From Flavobacteriales bacterium (GTDB lineage: Bacteria; Bacteroidota; Bacteroidia; Flavobacteriales_C; GCA-002722245): DNA of 64,000 nt. Within the stretch, counting starts at the first letter, position 1. Each line of letters opens with the position of its first letter. The stretch covers positions 58,601 to 122,600 of the forward strand of contig JAHEZL010000011.1 of NCBI GenBank assembly GCA_023251095.1, given 5' to 3'. The notes under the pieces are model-generated. The model ran no database searches. It worked only from the letters and a program-made list of their open reading frames with translations, and was not told the origin of the DNA. Both the position numbers and the translations under genes were made by a program. Shown piece after piece: positions 46,922 through 55,794 of the stretch.

Positions 46922-48628
46922 ATGAAAAGAATAACATTCTCGATTTTATTCCTGCTATTCGCTTCTATAATGAATGCCGCTGTTTTTAAAATCAATACTC
47001 AGGACACTTCCGCTTTAAGACAAGCTATTGTCACTTCCAATACAAACAATGAAAATGACACCATTTATTTGGCATTGAAAGGAACTTACTCCTTTACTCA
47101 AGGAATTACTTCCGCCACGATAGCCATAGAAAATGAATCCGCATTACCTGATATTAAAAAAGATGGAAATAAAACACTTGTTATTTTCGCCAATGGATCT
47201 GTTATAGAAAGAGCGCTCAATGCTCCTGATTTTAGGATCATGCTCATAGCTTCAGCCGATGTTAGTATTTACGATTTACACCTTCGCAATGGAAGTATTG
47301 CTAACCTGAAAAACGGAGCTGGTATTGCAAATTACGAAGGAACTCTCTCGCTATATAATTGTACGCTAAGCAACAATAAAAAAGCATTTCTAGGTGGTGG
47401 AATTTATGCTACTGTTTCGGCTGTTACCAATCTTACCAGTTGCACTATTACAAATTGTACCGCCTCCACAGGTTCAGCTCTTTATTTTTATTCAGGCAAC
47501 GGATACATCAGTAATTGCACTATCAGTGGAAATGTAACTACCACAAACAATGGCAATGCAGTAGACAACGCACTAATTACCGATGACGTAAATAGAAGAA
47601 TTACTGCGACAAACACCATTATTGCACTGAACACCAACTTAAGTGGAAACCCTGCTGACATAGGCGGAGTAATAAAAACCGGTACACATAACCTAATAGG
47701 AGTAAATGATGATTCTAACTCTTTAATTTATATGCCAGCAGGAAATCCGAGCTATGTCAATGATTATGTAGGAACGGCTATTTCTCCTATTGATCCTTTG
47801 TTAAACGCTTTGGCAGATAATGGCGGACTCACACCTACCATGTCTTTACAGTCTACGTCAAGCCCTGCTTTTAACGGTGCTGGCTTAGCAGCATATTCGC
47901 CTGCAACCGATCAGGCCGGAAATAACCGCATAGGAAATCCTGAAATTGGAAGTATGGAATTTAACAACAACACCATACTCAATCCACACATTAATTTAAA
48001 ACAAGGAACTACCAGTATTAGCAACAATAGCGGACAATACAGTTTTCAAAATACCGAACCGGGGAATTCTACTGCTATCACTTTCACTATTGAAAACACA
48101 GGCTTCTTCCAAAAATTAAACTTACTCTCCCATCCTCCTATTTTTATAAGTGGTGCGGATTCTCTCGATTTTATTATTGATTCCATTGGTACTCAGAATA
48201 AAATTGCAGGAAATGGATCTACTACTTTTAAAATCATTTTTACTCCGCAATCCACAGGAAATAAAACCGCTACTGTTTGGCTTGCTAGTAACGACACCGA
48301 TGTTCCCTTTTATAGTTTTCACATTGATGGAAGCGCCGCCGTTCTTACTTCTGTAAATCATTTACAAAATGAAATCGCTTTTGAAAATCCTTATCCCAAC
48401 CCTTCACCAACAGGAAAATATACCATCTCTTACAAAGCCGCTGAAGGCACTACTGCTTTCTACCGAATCTATAATTTACAAGGGCAACTTATACAAGAGA
48501 ATGTAAACTCAAATTCTTGTTTTCAAATTCAGGTTCCTGAAAACACCAATGGATTTATTAATATCCTACTTTACAATAAGGAGGGGCAATTAATTAATGA
48601 AAAAACATTTGAAATTAGCGGGCTTTAG
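46922..48628 (+). CDS. Beta-helix/choice-of-anchor protein with T9SS domain
   Basis: A 568-residue secreted protein. It has a signal peptide (ILFLLFASIMNAA), then a choice-of-anchor Q-type beta-helix with TLSLYNCTLSNNKKAFLGGGIYA and YISNCTISGN repeats, ending NPEIGSMEFNN. A choice-of-anchor D/Ig-like domain (ITFTIENTGFFQKLNL to FTPQSTGNKTATVWL) and a T9SS type A sorting domain (NPYPNPSPTGKYTI) follow. It is probably a surface polysaccharide-binding protein or a lyase-like protein; no catalytic residues can be named. Confidence 0.82.
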   Translation: MKRITFSILFLLFASIMNAAVFKINTQDTSALRQAIVTSNTNNENDTIYLALKGTYSFTQGITSATIAIENESALPDIKKDGNKTLVIFANGSVIERALNAPDFRIMLIASADVSIYDLHLRNGSIANLKNGAGIANYEGTLSLYNCTLSNNKKAFLGGGIYATVSAVTNLTSCTITNCTASTGSALYFYSGNGYISNCTISGNVTTTNNGNAVDNALITDDVNRRITATNTIIALNTNLSGNPADIGGVIKTGTHNLIGVNDDSNSLIYMPAGNPSYVNDYVGTAISPIDPLLNALADNGGLTPTMSLQSTSSPAFNGAGLAAYSPATDQAGNNRIGNPEIGSMEFNNNTILNPHINLKQGTTSISNNSGQYSFQNTEPGNSTAITFTIENTGFFQKLNLLSHPPIFISGADSLDFIIDSIGTQNKIAGNGSTTFKIIFTPQSTGNKTATVWLASNDTDVPFYSFHIDGSAAVLTSVNHLQNEIAFENPYPNPSPTGKYTISYKAAEGTTAFYRIYNLQGQLIQENVNSNSCFQIQVPENTNGFINILLYNKEGQLINEKTFEISGL

Positions 48629-48705
48629 TTCTTGATTTAAACTTGACCTCCACACAAAAATACAGCGACTCAAAGTATCTCCACTTGTAGCGTTCTTTTA
48701 AACCA

Positions 48706-48752
48706 TTGTATCAGAATTAGAATTCATTTACATTTGAAAATTATTTCAAATG
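48706..48752 (+). promoter_or_regulatory. Promoter and self-operator of the TetR gene
   Basis: TTG (48706-48708), 20 bases, TACATTTG (48729-48736) is an exact Bacteroidota promoter. A perfect palindrome CATTTGAAA-ATTA-TTTCAAATG (48731-48752) covers the -7 element and the start codon, which is the expected place for a TetR-type autorepressor. Confidence 0.75.
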
Positions 48753-49361
48753 ATTATGAAAGCTATCGAATCTGATTTGTACCGCAGGACTACCGAGGTA
48801 TATGCAAAGAAAGGAATAAAAAACATTACAATGGATCACATGGCTAAGGAATTAAAAATTTCTAAGAAAACATTGTACGCGTATGTGAGTGACCGTAAGG
48901 AATTGGTTGCAAAATCAATGGAATGGAAATTAGCTCACGACATAAAAGTAGTTGATGACATCATTGCTAAAAATTTAAATGCCGTTGAAGAATTGTTTGA
49001 GATGAGTAGCTTTCATCGTAGCAACTTAGAAAACATTCACCCTTCTATCCATCTTGATTTGGAGAAATATTATCACGATGCTTGGAACAAGTTCATTGAA
49101 TACAGGAACAAATTCCTCTACAACACTATGCTTTCAAACATCACAAAAGGAATAAAAGAAGGACTTTACAGAGATAATTTTGATGTGAAAGTCATTGTAA
49201 CATTGTATATCTCAAAAGCAGACATGGTTTTTGATCCACGGTTTTTTCCTGTTTCGAGATTTAAATTTTCAGAAGTATATCTCGAAATGGTGAAATATCA
49301 CATTGCAGGTATTGCAAGTAAAAAAGGTTTGAAAGAAATGAACAAGCTTATGGAGAAATGA
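48750..49361 (+). CDS. TetR-family transcriptional regulator
   Basis: A 203-residue regulator. The N-terminal helix-turn-helix is clear: YRRTTEVYAKKGIKNITMDHMAKELKISKKTLYAYVSDRKELV, as in TetR/AcrR proteins. The C-terminal ligand-binding region is less conserved and gives no clue to the inducer. A palindrome over its own promoter suggests autoregulation. A start at the second ATG (third codon) is possible. It probably controls an efflux or membrane gene elsewhere, since no divergent target lies beside it. Confidence 0.9.
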   Translation: MIMKAIESDLYRRTTEVYAKKGIKNITMDHMAKELKISKKTLYAYVSDRKELVAKSMEWKLAHDIKVVDDIIAKNLNAVEELFEMSSFHRSNLENIHPSIHLDLEKYYHDAWNKFIEYRNKFLYNTMLSNITKGIKEGLYRDNFDVKVIVTLYISKADMVFDPRFFPVSRFKFSEVYLEMVKYHIAGIASKKGLKEMNKLMEK

Positions 49362-49810
49362 TCTCTTACGTCCCGCAAACAACCGCCATTTACGTTAATG
49401 TATCAGCAAACATATAAAGTTATAAGTGAATTTAAAAGGGAGCCTTAGATTTCACTCCATCCCAATATTTTACTTTACCTCCCTTCTTAATGGTATGTGC
49501 TTTTACCGTATTCGCGTTATTGCAAAAGGACTTTCACAGAGTTACTTTTGTTCAGGTTAAATAGTAAATGCTTGTTTTGCTCCCACGGTTTGATTCATTG
49601 TCCTCTCTCATCAAAGTTGCGCCGTTCTTTTTTTCAATCAGGACAAAACGTTGTAAAAGCATACATTACTTTCATTGTTGTTTTACCGGAACCTTCGGAG
49701 GTTCCGGTTTTTTTATTTTACATGGTCGTTAAGGTATTGAACGAAAATTACCTTGTTTGGGGTATTTCATTCCGCTGTTTCAGAACATACATTTACTCAA
49801 AATATTTACT
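49362..49810. other. Long intergenic region ending in a strong terminator
   Basis: About 450 bases without a convincing gene. At 49685-49714 ACCGGAACC-TTCGGA-GGTTCCGGT followed by T7 is a strong terminator. It lies over 320 bases past the TetR stop, far for that gene, so a non-coding RNA between 49380 and 49710 is possible. A 105-codon plus frame (49497-49814) crosses the terminator and has no recognisable features. Confidence 0.5.
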
Positions 49811-50560
49811 ATGAAGAATAGATGTCTTGATGAATTAATAGAGCAAAATAAAATTTATTTGTATCTCACCGAAAAAATGGACATTCCTAAATCCCTTTAT
49901 TCATCAAGCATATCTACTGTTTGTGAAAACATGAATTGGAATTGTTCATGGATAGAGTCTTTGTTAAAAGCCTACGATGACAGCTGTGAATTTCCACATG
50001 AAGAATTTCAGAAATTTTCGGTGAATGAAATATTGAATTATCTAAAGCTGACTCATGAATTTTATCTCGATAAAAAGTTACCTGAAATAGAACAAACCGC
50101 TTTACAGGTGTTCATAAAATACAATGACAGTCATCAAACGTTAGGATTGCTGTGTCTGTTTTTTGCCGATTACAAAAGGAAACTAGAAGATCATATCAAC
50201 TATGAAGAAAAAGAGCTTTTTCCTTACATATTAAAGCTTTCCAAATTGAACAAAAATAGTACAGAAGAAGAAATATTAAATGTTTTAAGTTCTTTCTCAA
50301 TAAGACAATTCATTAGCAACCACACTAAAATAGAAGATGAATTACAGGAAGTACGTAAAATTATTTTGAAATACTCCGGAAATAAAAGCACTCCACTTCC
50401 ATATCGTATCTTTCTTTCTCAACTGCACCATTTTGAAATAGAGTTGGCTAAACACGCCATGTTGGAGGATGAAGTTTTAATCCCTATGGTAATTGCAAAA
50501 GAGTCGCAATTACTTACTCAGGCAGCGCGTATGACTTTGTCTAAACATAACTTCTCCTGA
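49811..50560 (+). CDS. Hemerythrin-domain iron-sulfur repair-like protein (RIC/YtfE/ScdA type)
   Basis: About 249 residues, cytoplasmic. An N-terminal helical part is followed by a hemerythrin four-helix bundle with the di-iron ligand pattern of RIC proteins: LKLTHEFYLDKKLPEIE, DHINYEEKELFPYI, FISNHTKIEDELQEV and LAKHAMLEDEVLIPM. RIC proteins repair iron-sulfur clusters damaged by NO or oxidants. The usual N-terminal ScdA Cys motif is replaced by a weaker one. The start at 49811 is chosen because the 18 codons upstream overlap the leader and look non-coding. Confidence 0.85.
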   Translation: MKNRCLDELIEQNKIYLYLTEKMDIPKSLYSSSISTVCENMNWNCSWIESLLKAYDDSCEFPHEEFQKFSVNEILNYLKLTHEFYLDKKLPEIEQTALQVFIKYNDSHQTLGLLCLFFADYKRKLEDHINYEEKELFPYILKLSKLNKNSTEEEILNVLSSFSIRQFISNHTKIEDELQEVRKIILKYSGNKSTPLPYRIFLSQLHHFEIELAKHAMLEDEVLIPMVIAKESQLLTQAARMTLSKHNFS

Positions 50561-50575
50561 TTTACAACACGCATA

Positions 50576-50623
50576 ATACCATATTGTAGGTATTTCAAGC
50601 AAACTAAATGCTTTATAGCTTTG
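50576..50623 (+). promoter_or_regulatory. Operator-promoter of the imelysin operon (ATACC-N8-GGTAT site)
   Basis: The inverted repeat ATACC-ATATTGTA-GGTAT (50576-50593) is followed by the -7 element TAGCTTTG (50616-50623). No TTG stands at the normal -33 spacing, as expected for an activator-dependent promoter. Its centre is 38.5 bases from the downstream end of the -7 box. The same spacing occurs at the response regulator promoter (63762-63809). Confidence 0.65.
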
Positions 50624-50648
50624 ACCCCATAATTTAAAATTAACTTTT

Positions 50649-51848
50649 ATGAAATATTTTTCGCTTTTCGCTTTAGCCCTAGCCCTAGCATTTTCTTCAT
50701 GTAAGAAGAAAGACGTTGTTGATCCTCCTTATGTTGATCCTAATGCGGCACTGAAGAAAAGCATTATTGAAAACTATGCTGACATAGCGTATTACACTTA
50801 CCTTGACAGCTACAATAAAGCGGTTGATTTAAAAACTGCCATTAATGCCTTTACCAATGATCCTACCAATACAACAAAGTTTGCTGATGCTAAAGCCGCT
50901 TGGCTTTTTTCCCGTGAATCATACGGACAAACAGAGGCTTTTCGTTTTGCCAGCGGACCAATTGATGACGCTAACGGCCCGGAAGGATTATTGAATTCAT
51001 GGCCGCTGGACGAAGTATATATTGATTATGTAAGCGGTGATGCTAATTCAGGCATAATTAATAATACTGTATTGTATCCATCTATCACCAAAAGTATGTT
51101 GGATTCTTTAAACACTCAAGGCGGTGAAACAAACATCAGTGTAGGTTACCATGCAATAGAGTTTTTATTATGGGGACAGGATTTAACCGCTCCATCGGCT
51201 AAAATTCCCGGACAGCGTCCGAATACCGATTTTGTAGATGGAGGAACTGCTTCTAATCAATCAAGAAGAAGACAATATCTTTCTATTTGTGCCGATCTTT
51301 TAGTGGAACATCTTGAATATGTGAAAAACGCTTGGGATCCTGCCGTTGCCAATAATTACAGAACAACGTTTTTAGCTTTAAGTGCCAACGATGCTATTAA
51401 AAATATGATGACGGGAATGGGTGCATTGAGCAAATCGGAATTGGCAGGACAGCGCATTTTTACTGCTTACGATAATCAGGATCAGGAAGATGAACATTCT
51501 TGTTTTAGTGATAATACGCATCGTGATATCCGACTGAATGCTTCAGGAATAAGAAATATCTATACAGGTAATTATACGCGTGCCGATGGAATCAGCGTAG
51601 TGAGCGGAGAATCACTGAATGATCTTTTGAAAATCGTTGATCCCACATTGGCTGCTACTGTAATGAGTCAATTGAATATGGCTTTGCAAAAAGTAAACGA
51701 CACAGCAATTCCTTTTGACTTCGCTGTAACTGATGCTAATTCTCGTCCTGCGGTATTGGAAGCAGTAAATAATCTTAAAGATTTAGGAGATGAATTTGTT
51801 TTAGCCGCTAAAGCTTTAGGTATCACTATTAGCACCGCTACAGAGTAA
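50649..51848 (+). CDS. Imelysin-family (IrpA-like) lipoprotein
   Basis: A 399-residue lipoprotein (LALAFSSC, Cys18) of the imelysin/EfeO-like peptidase M75 family. It carries the GxHxxE motif in VGYHAIEFLLWGQDL (Gly166, His168, Glu171), thought to bind metal, and the family ending region (DEHSCFSDNTHRDIRLNASGIRNIYTG). Members are linked to iron uptake or iron regulation at the cell surface. It opens an operon with a di-heme cytochrome (11 bases on) and a second imelysin. Confidence 0.92.
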   Translation: MKYFSLFALALALAFSSCKKKDVVDPPYVDPNAALKKSIIENYADIAYYTYLDSYNKAVDLKTAINAFTNDPTNTTKFADAKAAWLFSRESYGQTEAFRFASGPIDDANGPEGLLNSWPLDEVYIDYVSGDANSGIINNTVLYPSITKSMLDSLNTQGGETNISVGYHAIEFLLWGQDLTAPSAKIPGQRPNTDFVDGGTASNQSRRRQYLSICADLLVEHLEYVKNAWDPAVANNYRTTFLALSANDAIKNMMTGMGALSKSELAGQRIFTAYDNQDQEDEHSCFSDNTHRDIRLNASGIRNIYTGNYTRADGISVVSGESLNDLLKIVDPTLAATVMSQLNMALQKVNDTAIPFDFAVTDANSRPAVLEAVNNLKDLGDEFVLAAKALGITISTATE

Positions 51849-51859
51849 GGTAGTCTACA

Positions 51860-53260
51860 ATGCGAAAAACTATTGTTATATGTGGTTTGACTTTTTTAGT
51901 TTTCTTTTTACAGCAATGTAAAAAAGAAATTAAACCAGACGATCCATTGAAAGCCGAAGAGAACGAGCAATATTCAGGCGGACAAGTAACTGTTTTTGAT
52001 GAATCTCCGAGTGCTTTTGGCTCTCAAGCTCCGGGTTTATCGGGTGATGACGAACTTTTGTTTTTTGTAGGCCATGCGTTTTTTACTGAAAACTGGGTGA
52101 CTGCTCCTTCCTCCACAAAAGGAAGAGATGGTTTAGGTCCGTTTTTTAATTCTAATTCCTGTTCCGGCTGTCATTTTAAAGATGGACGAGGAAGAGCGCC
52201 TCAATTTGATGGTGAAGTTTCAAGTGGTTTGGTATTGCGCTTAAGTATTCCCGGACAAGGTTCTCATGGAGAATCTTTGAATGAACCACTATATGGAAAA
52301 CAACTGCAAGACCAAGCTATTTCATCGGTATTGAAAGAAGGGGCTTATACAATTTTATATACTGAAACTTCCGGAACCTTTAATGACGGGACTACTTATA
52401 ATTTGAGAAAACCGGAATACCAAATCAGTAATCTGAATTACGGAGCGATGGATGCTTCTGTTCAGGTTTCTGCAAGAGTGGCGCGACAAATGATCGGACT
52501 CGGATTATTGGAAGCTTTAAGCGAAGCCACCATACTTTCCCGCGCCGATGAAAATGATGCTAATGGAGATGGGGTTTCAGGAAGAGTAAATTATGTATGG
52601 GATTATAAAAATCAACAAACAGCAATAGGTCGATTTGGATGGAAAGCTGAACATCCTTCATTGTACCAACAAAGCGCAGCTGCGTTGTATGAAGACATTG
52701 GCATTTCTACTTCTTTATACAATACTCAAAATTGCACTACCGGCGATTGTTCTTCATTGGCCAATGGCGGAGATCCTGAAATTGATGAAGATGATTTATT
52801 AAAAGTGGTGTTGTATTGTCAGACCTTAGCTGTACCTGCAAGAAGAAACTGGACGGATCAAACTGTACTTAAAGGAAAACAATTATTTATCAATTCAGGT
52901 TGTGTTTCCTGTCACGCTTCATCCATGACAACAGGATCACATCCTACAGTATCAGCTCTGTCAAATCAAAAAATTTATCCATATTCCGATCTTTTGTTAC
53001 ACGATATGGGCGCTGGACTAGCAGATAGTCACACCGATTTTTTAGCCACCGGCAGAGAATGGAGAACTCCTCCTTTATGGGGAATAGGATTGTTTCAAAC
53101 AGTGAACAACCACACTTTTTATTTACATGACGGCAGAGCAAGGAGTTTGGAAGAAGCCATTCTTTGGCACGGTGGAGAAGCCGGAGGAGCAAGATCAAAA
53201 TTTGTTACTATGTCTAAAGCAGACAGAGATGCATTAATCGCTTTTTTAAAATCTTTATAA
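51860..53260 (+). CDS. Di-heme oxidoreductase-like cytochrome (DHOR/DUF1111 family)
   Basis: A 466-residue lipoprotein (FFLQQC, Cys20) with two heme c sites: CSGCH at residues 101-105 and CVSCH near residue 347. Conserved family blocks include GLGPFFNSNS, DANGDGVSGRVNYV, ARRNWTDQTVLKGKQLF, YSDLLLHDMGAGLAD and EWRTPPLWGIGL...HDGRA. It lies between two imelysin genes and ends with a 1-base overlap into the next. Together they probably form a surface system for iron redox handling or uptake; a paralogue is at 20851-22074. Confidence 0.92.
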   Translation: MRKTIVICGLTFLVFFLQQCKKEIKPDDPLKAEENEQYSGGQVTVFDESPSAFGSQAPGLSGDDELLFFVGHAFFTENWVTAPSSTKGRDGLGPFFNSNSCSGCHFKDGRGRAPQFDGEVSSGLVLRLSIPGQGSHGESLNEPLYGKQLQDQAISSVLKEGAYTILYTETSGTFNDGTTYNLRKPEYQISNLNYGAMDASVQVSARVARQMIGLGLLEALSEATILSRADENDANGDGVSGRVNYVWDYKNQQTAIGRFGWKAEHPSLYQQSAAALYEDIGISTSLYNTQNCTTGDCSSLANGGDPEIDEDDLLKVVLYCQTLAVPARRNWTDQTVLKGKQLFINSGCVSCHASSMTTGSHPTVSALSNQKIYPYSDLLLHDMGAGLADSHTDFLATGREWRTPPLWGIGLFQTVNNHTFYLHDGRARSLEEAILWHGGEAGGARSKFVTMSKADRDALIAFLKSL

Positions 53261-54369
53261 TGGCACGTTATCTCAAAAATATTTTTCTCTGTTCAGTATT
53301 GATGGCAATACTTATCGGTTCGTGTAAAAAGAAAGTAGATGAAGTTAAAACGCCTTTTGATAAAAAGGCAATGCTCACCGATATTGGTGAAATAGTTATT
53401 AAACCACTTCACCAACGTTTTATGGATGAATGCAGCGAATTAGTAGTAGCTGCTCAAAATTTCGCTGCCCAAAACGACAGCGCGAACCTATATGCTTATC
53501 AGTTTCAATGGAAGGAAACCCGTCATTGGTGGAAACAGTGCGAAGCTTATATTCTTGGCACTCCCGCTGAATTGTACATCAATTATAAAATTGATAAATG
53601 GCCAACCAATCAAACTTTTATAGATAATAATATTGGTGGTGCTTCCACTTTAAATGAGGTTTTTGTTGAATCGCAAGGTTCTACCGCTAAAGGATTTTCT
53701 GCAATTGAATATTTAGTATTTAATACGAATGGGGATTCTGCGGTTTTGAAAAAATTCACTACTGATATTAATGCAACAAGAAGAATGGATTATTTGCTTG
53801 CGCTCACATTAAACCTTAAAAGCAAAGCAACTTATCTTGCGCAGATTTGGAACGATTACTTGCCGGATTTTGAAACCAATGAACGCTCGGATATTTATGG
53901 ATCGTTAAGTCAATTGATTAACGCACAAACAACATTATTAGAACAGATTGTGAATGCTAAATTAGGTGCACCATTGGGCAAAACAAATGGCGATGTTGCT
54001 TTACCCGAATCAGCAGAGGATTATCTCAGTAAAGAATCTTTAAGTGATATAAGAATTAACCTTGCAGGAATACAAGAAGCCTATCTCTGCTCCTTCGGTG
54101 GCAATAGCGGTAAAGGCGTAAGAGATTTATTAAATTATAATAAAGATGAAAAAGGAGCTGTTTTAATATCCTCATTAGATAGTAAATTTGCGGAATGCTT
54201 TACGGCTCTAGATAAAATCACCGTCCCTCTCTCCGAAGCAGTCATTACTCAAAAACCGGAAGTGGAAGAACTATCTACTAAAGTGCGTGAGTTATTGATT
54301 TTATACAAACTTGATATGGCTGGTAATTTGGGAATTACGATCACCTTTAATGATAATGACGGGGATTAA
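53260..54369 (+). CDS. Second imelysin-family lipoprotein (GxHxxE His replaced)
   Basis: A 369-residue lipoprotein (MAILIGSC, Cys22) of the imelysin family, with the two-fold helical bundle features QFQWKETRHWWKQCEAYILG and IRINLAGIQEAYLCSFGG. At the place of GxHxxE it reads GFSAIE (residues 145-150), so the metal-binding His is Ser. It may bind a different ligand or have only a structural role beside the intact imelysin two genes upstream. Overlaps the DHOR stop by one base. Confidence 0.85.
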   Translation: MARYLKNIFLCSVLMAILIGSCKKKVDEVKTPFDKKAMLTDIGEIVIKPLHQRFMDECSELVVAAQNFAAQNDSANLYAYQFQWKETRHWWKQCEAYILGTPAELYINYKIDKWPTNQTFIDNNIGGASTLNEVFVESQGSTAKGFSAIEYLVFNTNGDSAVLKKFTTDINATRRMDYLLALTLNLKSKATYLAQIWNDYLPDFETNERSDIYGSLSQLINAQTTLLEQIVNAKLGAPLGKTNGDVALPESAEDYLSKESLSDIRINLAGIQEAYLCSFGGNSGKGVRDLLNYNKDEKGAVLISSLDSKFAECFTALDKITVPLSEAVITQKPEVEELSTKVRELLILYKLDMAGNLGITITFNDNDGD

Positions 54370-54414
54370 ATCTCTTTATGTGTTATTCAAGGGGTATTTT
54401 ATACATTTGCCGAC

Positions 54415-55170
54415 ATGGGAAAAGTATTACTACTATGTTCATTTTTTATCACCACTTACTCCTACGCACAAACTTCACCTTCCGATAGTTTAATTCTTAA
54501 AATGATATACGGGAAATTGGATTCCGGAAAGAACTCCTATTCCCGTGCTTTTCGTGATGGTGAAGCTGACTTTTCCTATAAGGATAGTGTTACATATAGC
54601 ATTGTTTTCAAACACATGATTGATTTGAATAATCAAAGTGTTTTATTCGTAATTATTGAAGCACCGAACTCAACTCAAACCGGACACCAATTTGGATACA
54701 GGAATTTTTATTTCCTTGATTCTATTGATGGAATTTTTTCTTGTATCGATTCTATCGTATCAGATTCTGAAATTCCAATAGGAGACAATAGTCAGTTTGA
54801 AATAACAGATATAGGGACAAATAAAAAAGCCTTGGTTTCAAGTTTCCAAAGCACTGGCAATAATCATTTTGAGCATACAAAATATTTTGACTTGATAGAA
54901 ATAGGTCATCTCTCCAGTTTATTTTCAGTAGACATTGAATATGATAATTCTACATGGAAAATCCCAGAAAAAAAGAGGGATAAATGTGCTGCGGAAAGAT
55001 ATGAAAACAGCTATGAAATAGTTAAAGGCGATCAAGAATGGTTTGATATAAAAGTACACAACGTCGAATATACTTATTCAAGAGGGTGTTTAAAACGCTA
55101 CGTAAAAAGCACGTCGGATAAGGTTTTTGTTTATTTGAATGGAGAATACATTGAAAGAAAAAAAGAATAA
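54415..55170 (+). CDS. Exported protein of unknown function
   Basis: A 251-residue protein with a signal peptide (LLLCSFFITTYSYAQ). The mature part is rich in Asp, Ser and aromatic residues and has no family that I recognise. Two cysteines (RDKCAAERY, SRGCLKRY) frame a C-terminal beta-rich part. A TACATTTG element six bases before the ATG could be a promoter giving an almost leaderless message. The next gene starts 3 bases after its stop. Confidence 0.65.
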   Translation: MGKVLLLCSFFITTYSYAQTSPSDSLILKMIYGKLDSGKNSYSRAFRDGEADFSYKDSVTYSIVFKHMIDLNNQSVLFVIIEAPNSTQTGHQFGYRNFYFLDSIDGIFSCIDSIVSDSEIPIGDNSQFEITDIGTNKKALVSSFQSTGNNHFEHTKYFDLIEIGHLSSLFSVDIEYDNSTWKIPEKKRDKCAAERYENSYEIVKGDQEWFDIKVHNVEYTYSRGCLKRYVKSTSDKVFVYLNGEYIERKKE

Positions 55171-55173
55171 TTT

Positions 55174-55794
55174 ATGATAATAGGAACAAGATTTTTCGGG
55201 AAAATAAAAAAACATGAAAATCAATGGATTGAAACCAAGTTTATAGTGATTGGCTTTCCGTTAATTCCGATACAAAGTATGTTTGTAACAAGTGTGAAGT
55301 ACAACAAAAGAAACGGATTGGAAATTGGACTTTACGGACCAAGTTTAAGAAAAGCCTATTTTGGTATTTGGGGACTTCTATTGGGTGCTATTTTAGCTTT
55401 TGCAGGTATGAAAGGAGGCTTCATTGTTCAACTTCTTGGCATTACTCTTTTTATAACATCACTGTATTACACGCTCAGATTTGGTGATTCTACTGAAACC
55501 GAAAACGCCGAACGAGTGCTTTATGAAAAAGCGACTGGTATTAATGCCTTGCCTGAATATCTAGATCAAAAAAACTTAGTGATTTTAAGAGATCGAATGA
55601 TTGAGTGCGCAGTAGAAAAGTCAATTGACAAAGATGTGAATTGGTTGCGAATGGTGGAGAGAAATAATTACAACGCAGAACAATTGCCTTTCCTTTTTGC
55701 AGCGATGGGATACCATAGAAGAATGGATAAGAGCGATAAAAATGAAAGGTTGTATGAGGAATTAAAAGCTAAATTCACAAAACAACTTGCTTAG
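55174..55794 (+). CDS. Membrane protein of unknown function
   Basis: A 206-residue protein. The N-terminus MIIGTRFFGKIKKHENQWIETKFIVIGFPLIPIQS is seen in Bacteroidota proteins of unknown role. Two membrane helices follow (YFGIWGLLLGAILAFAGM and GFIVQLLGITLFITSLYY), then a helical cytoplasmic tail of about 90 residues. Its 3' end overlaps the convergent DsbD-like gene by 4 bases. Confidence 0.68.
   Translation: MIIGTRFFGKIKKHENQWIETKFIVIGFPLIPIQSMFVTSVKYNKRNGLEIGLYGPSLRKAYFGIWGLLLGAILAFAGMKGGFIVQLLGITLFITSLYYTLRFGDSTETENAERVLYEKATGINALPEYLDQKNLVILRDRMIECAVEKSIDKDVNWLRMVERNNYNAEQLPFLFAAMGYHRRMDKSDKNERLYEELKAKFTKQLA

Noticed and set aside
49497..49814. 105-codon plus-strand ORF before the hemerythrin gene
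   Set aside because: It reads through a strong intrinsic terminator and into the next gene's start, and the translation has no domain-like pattern.
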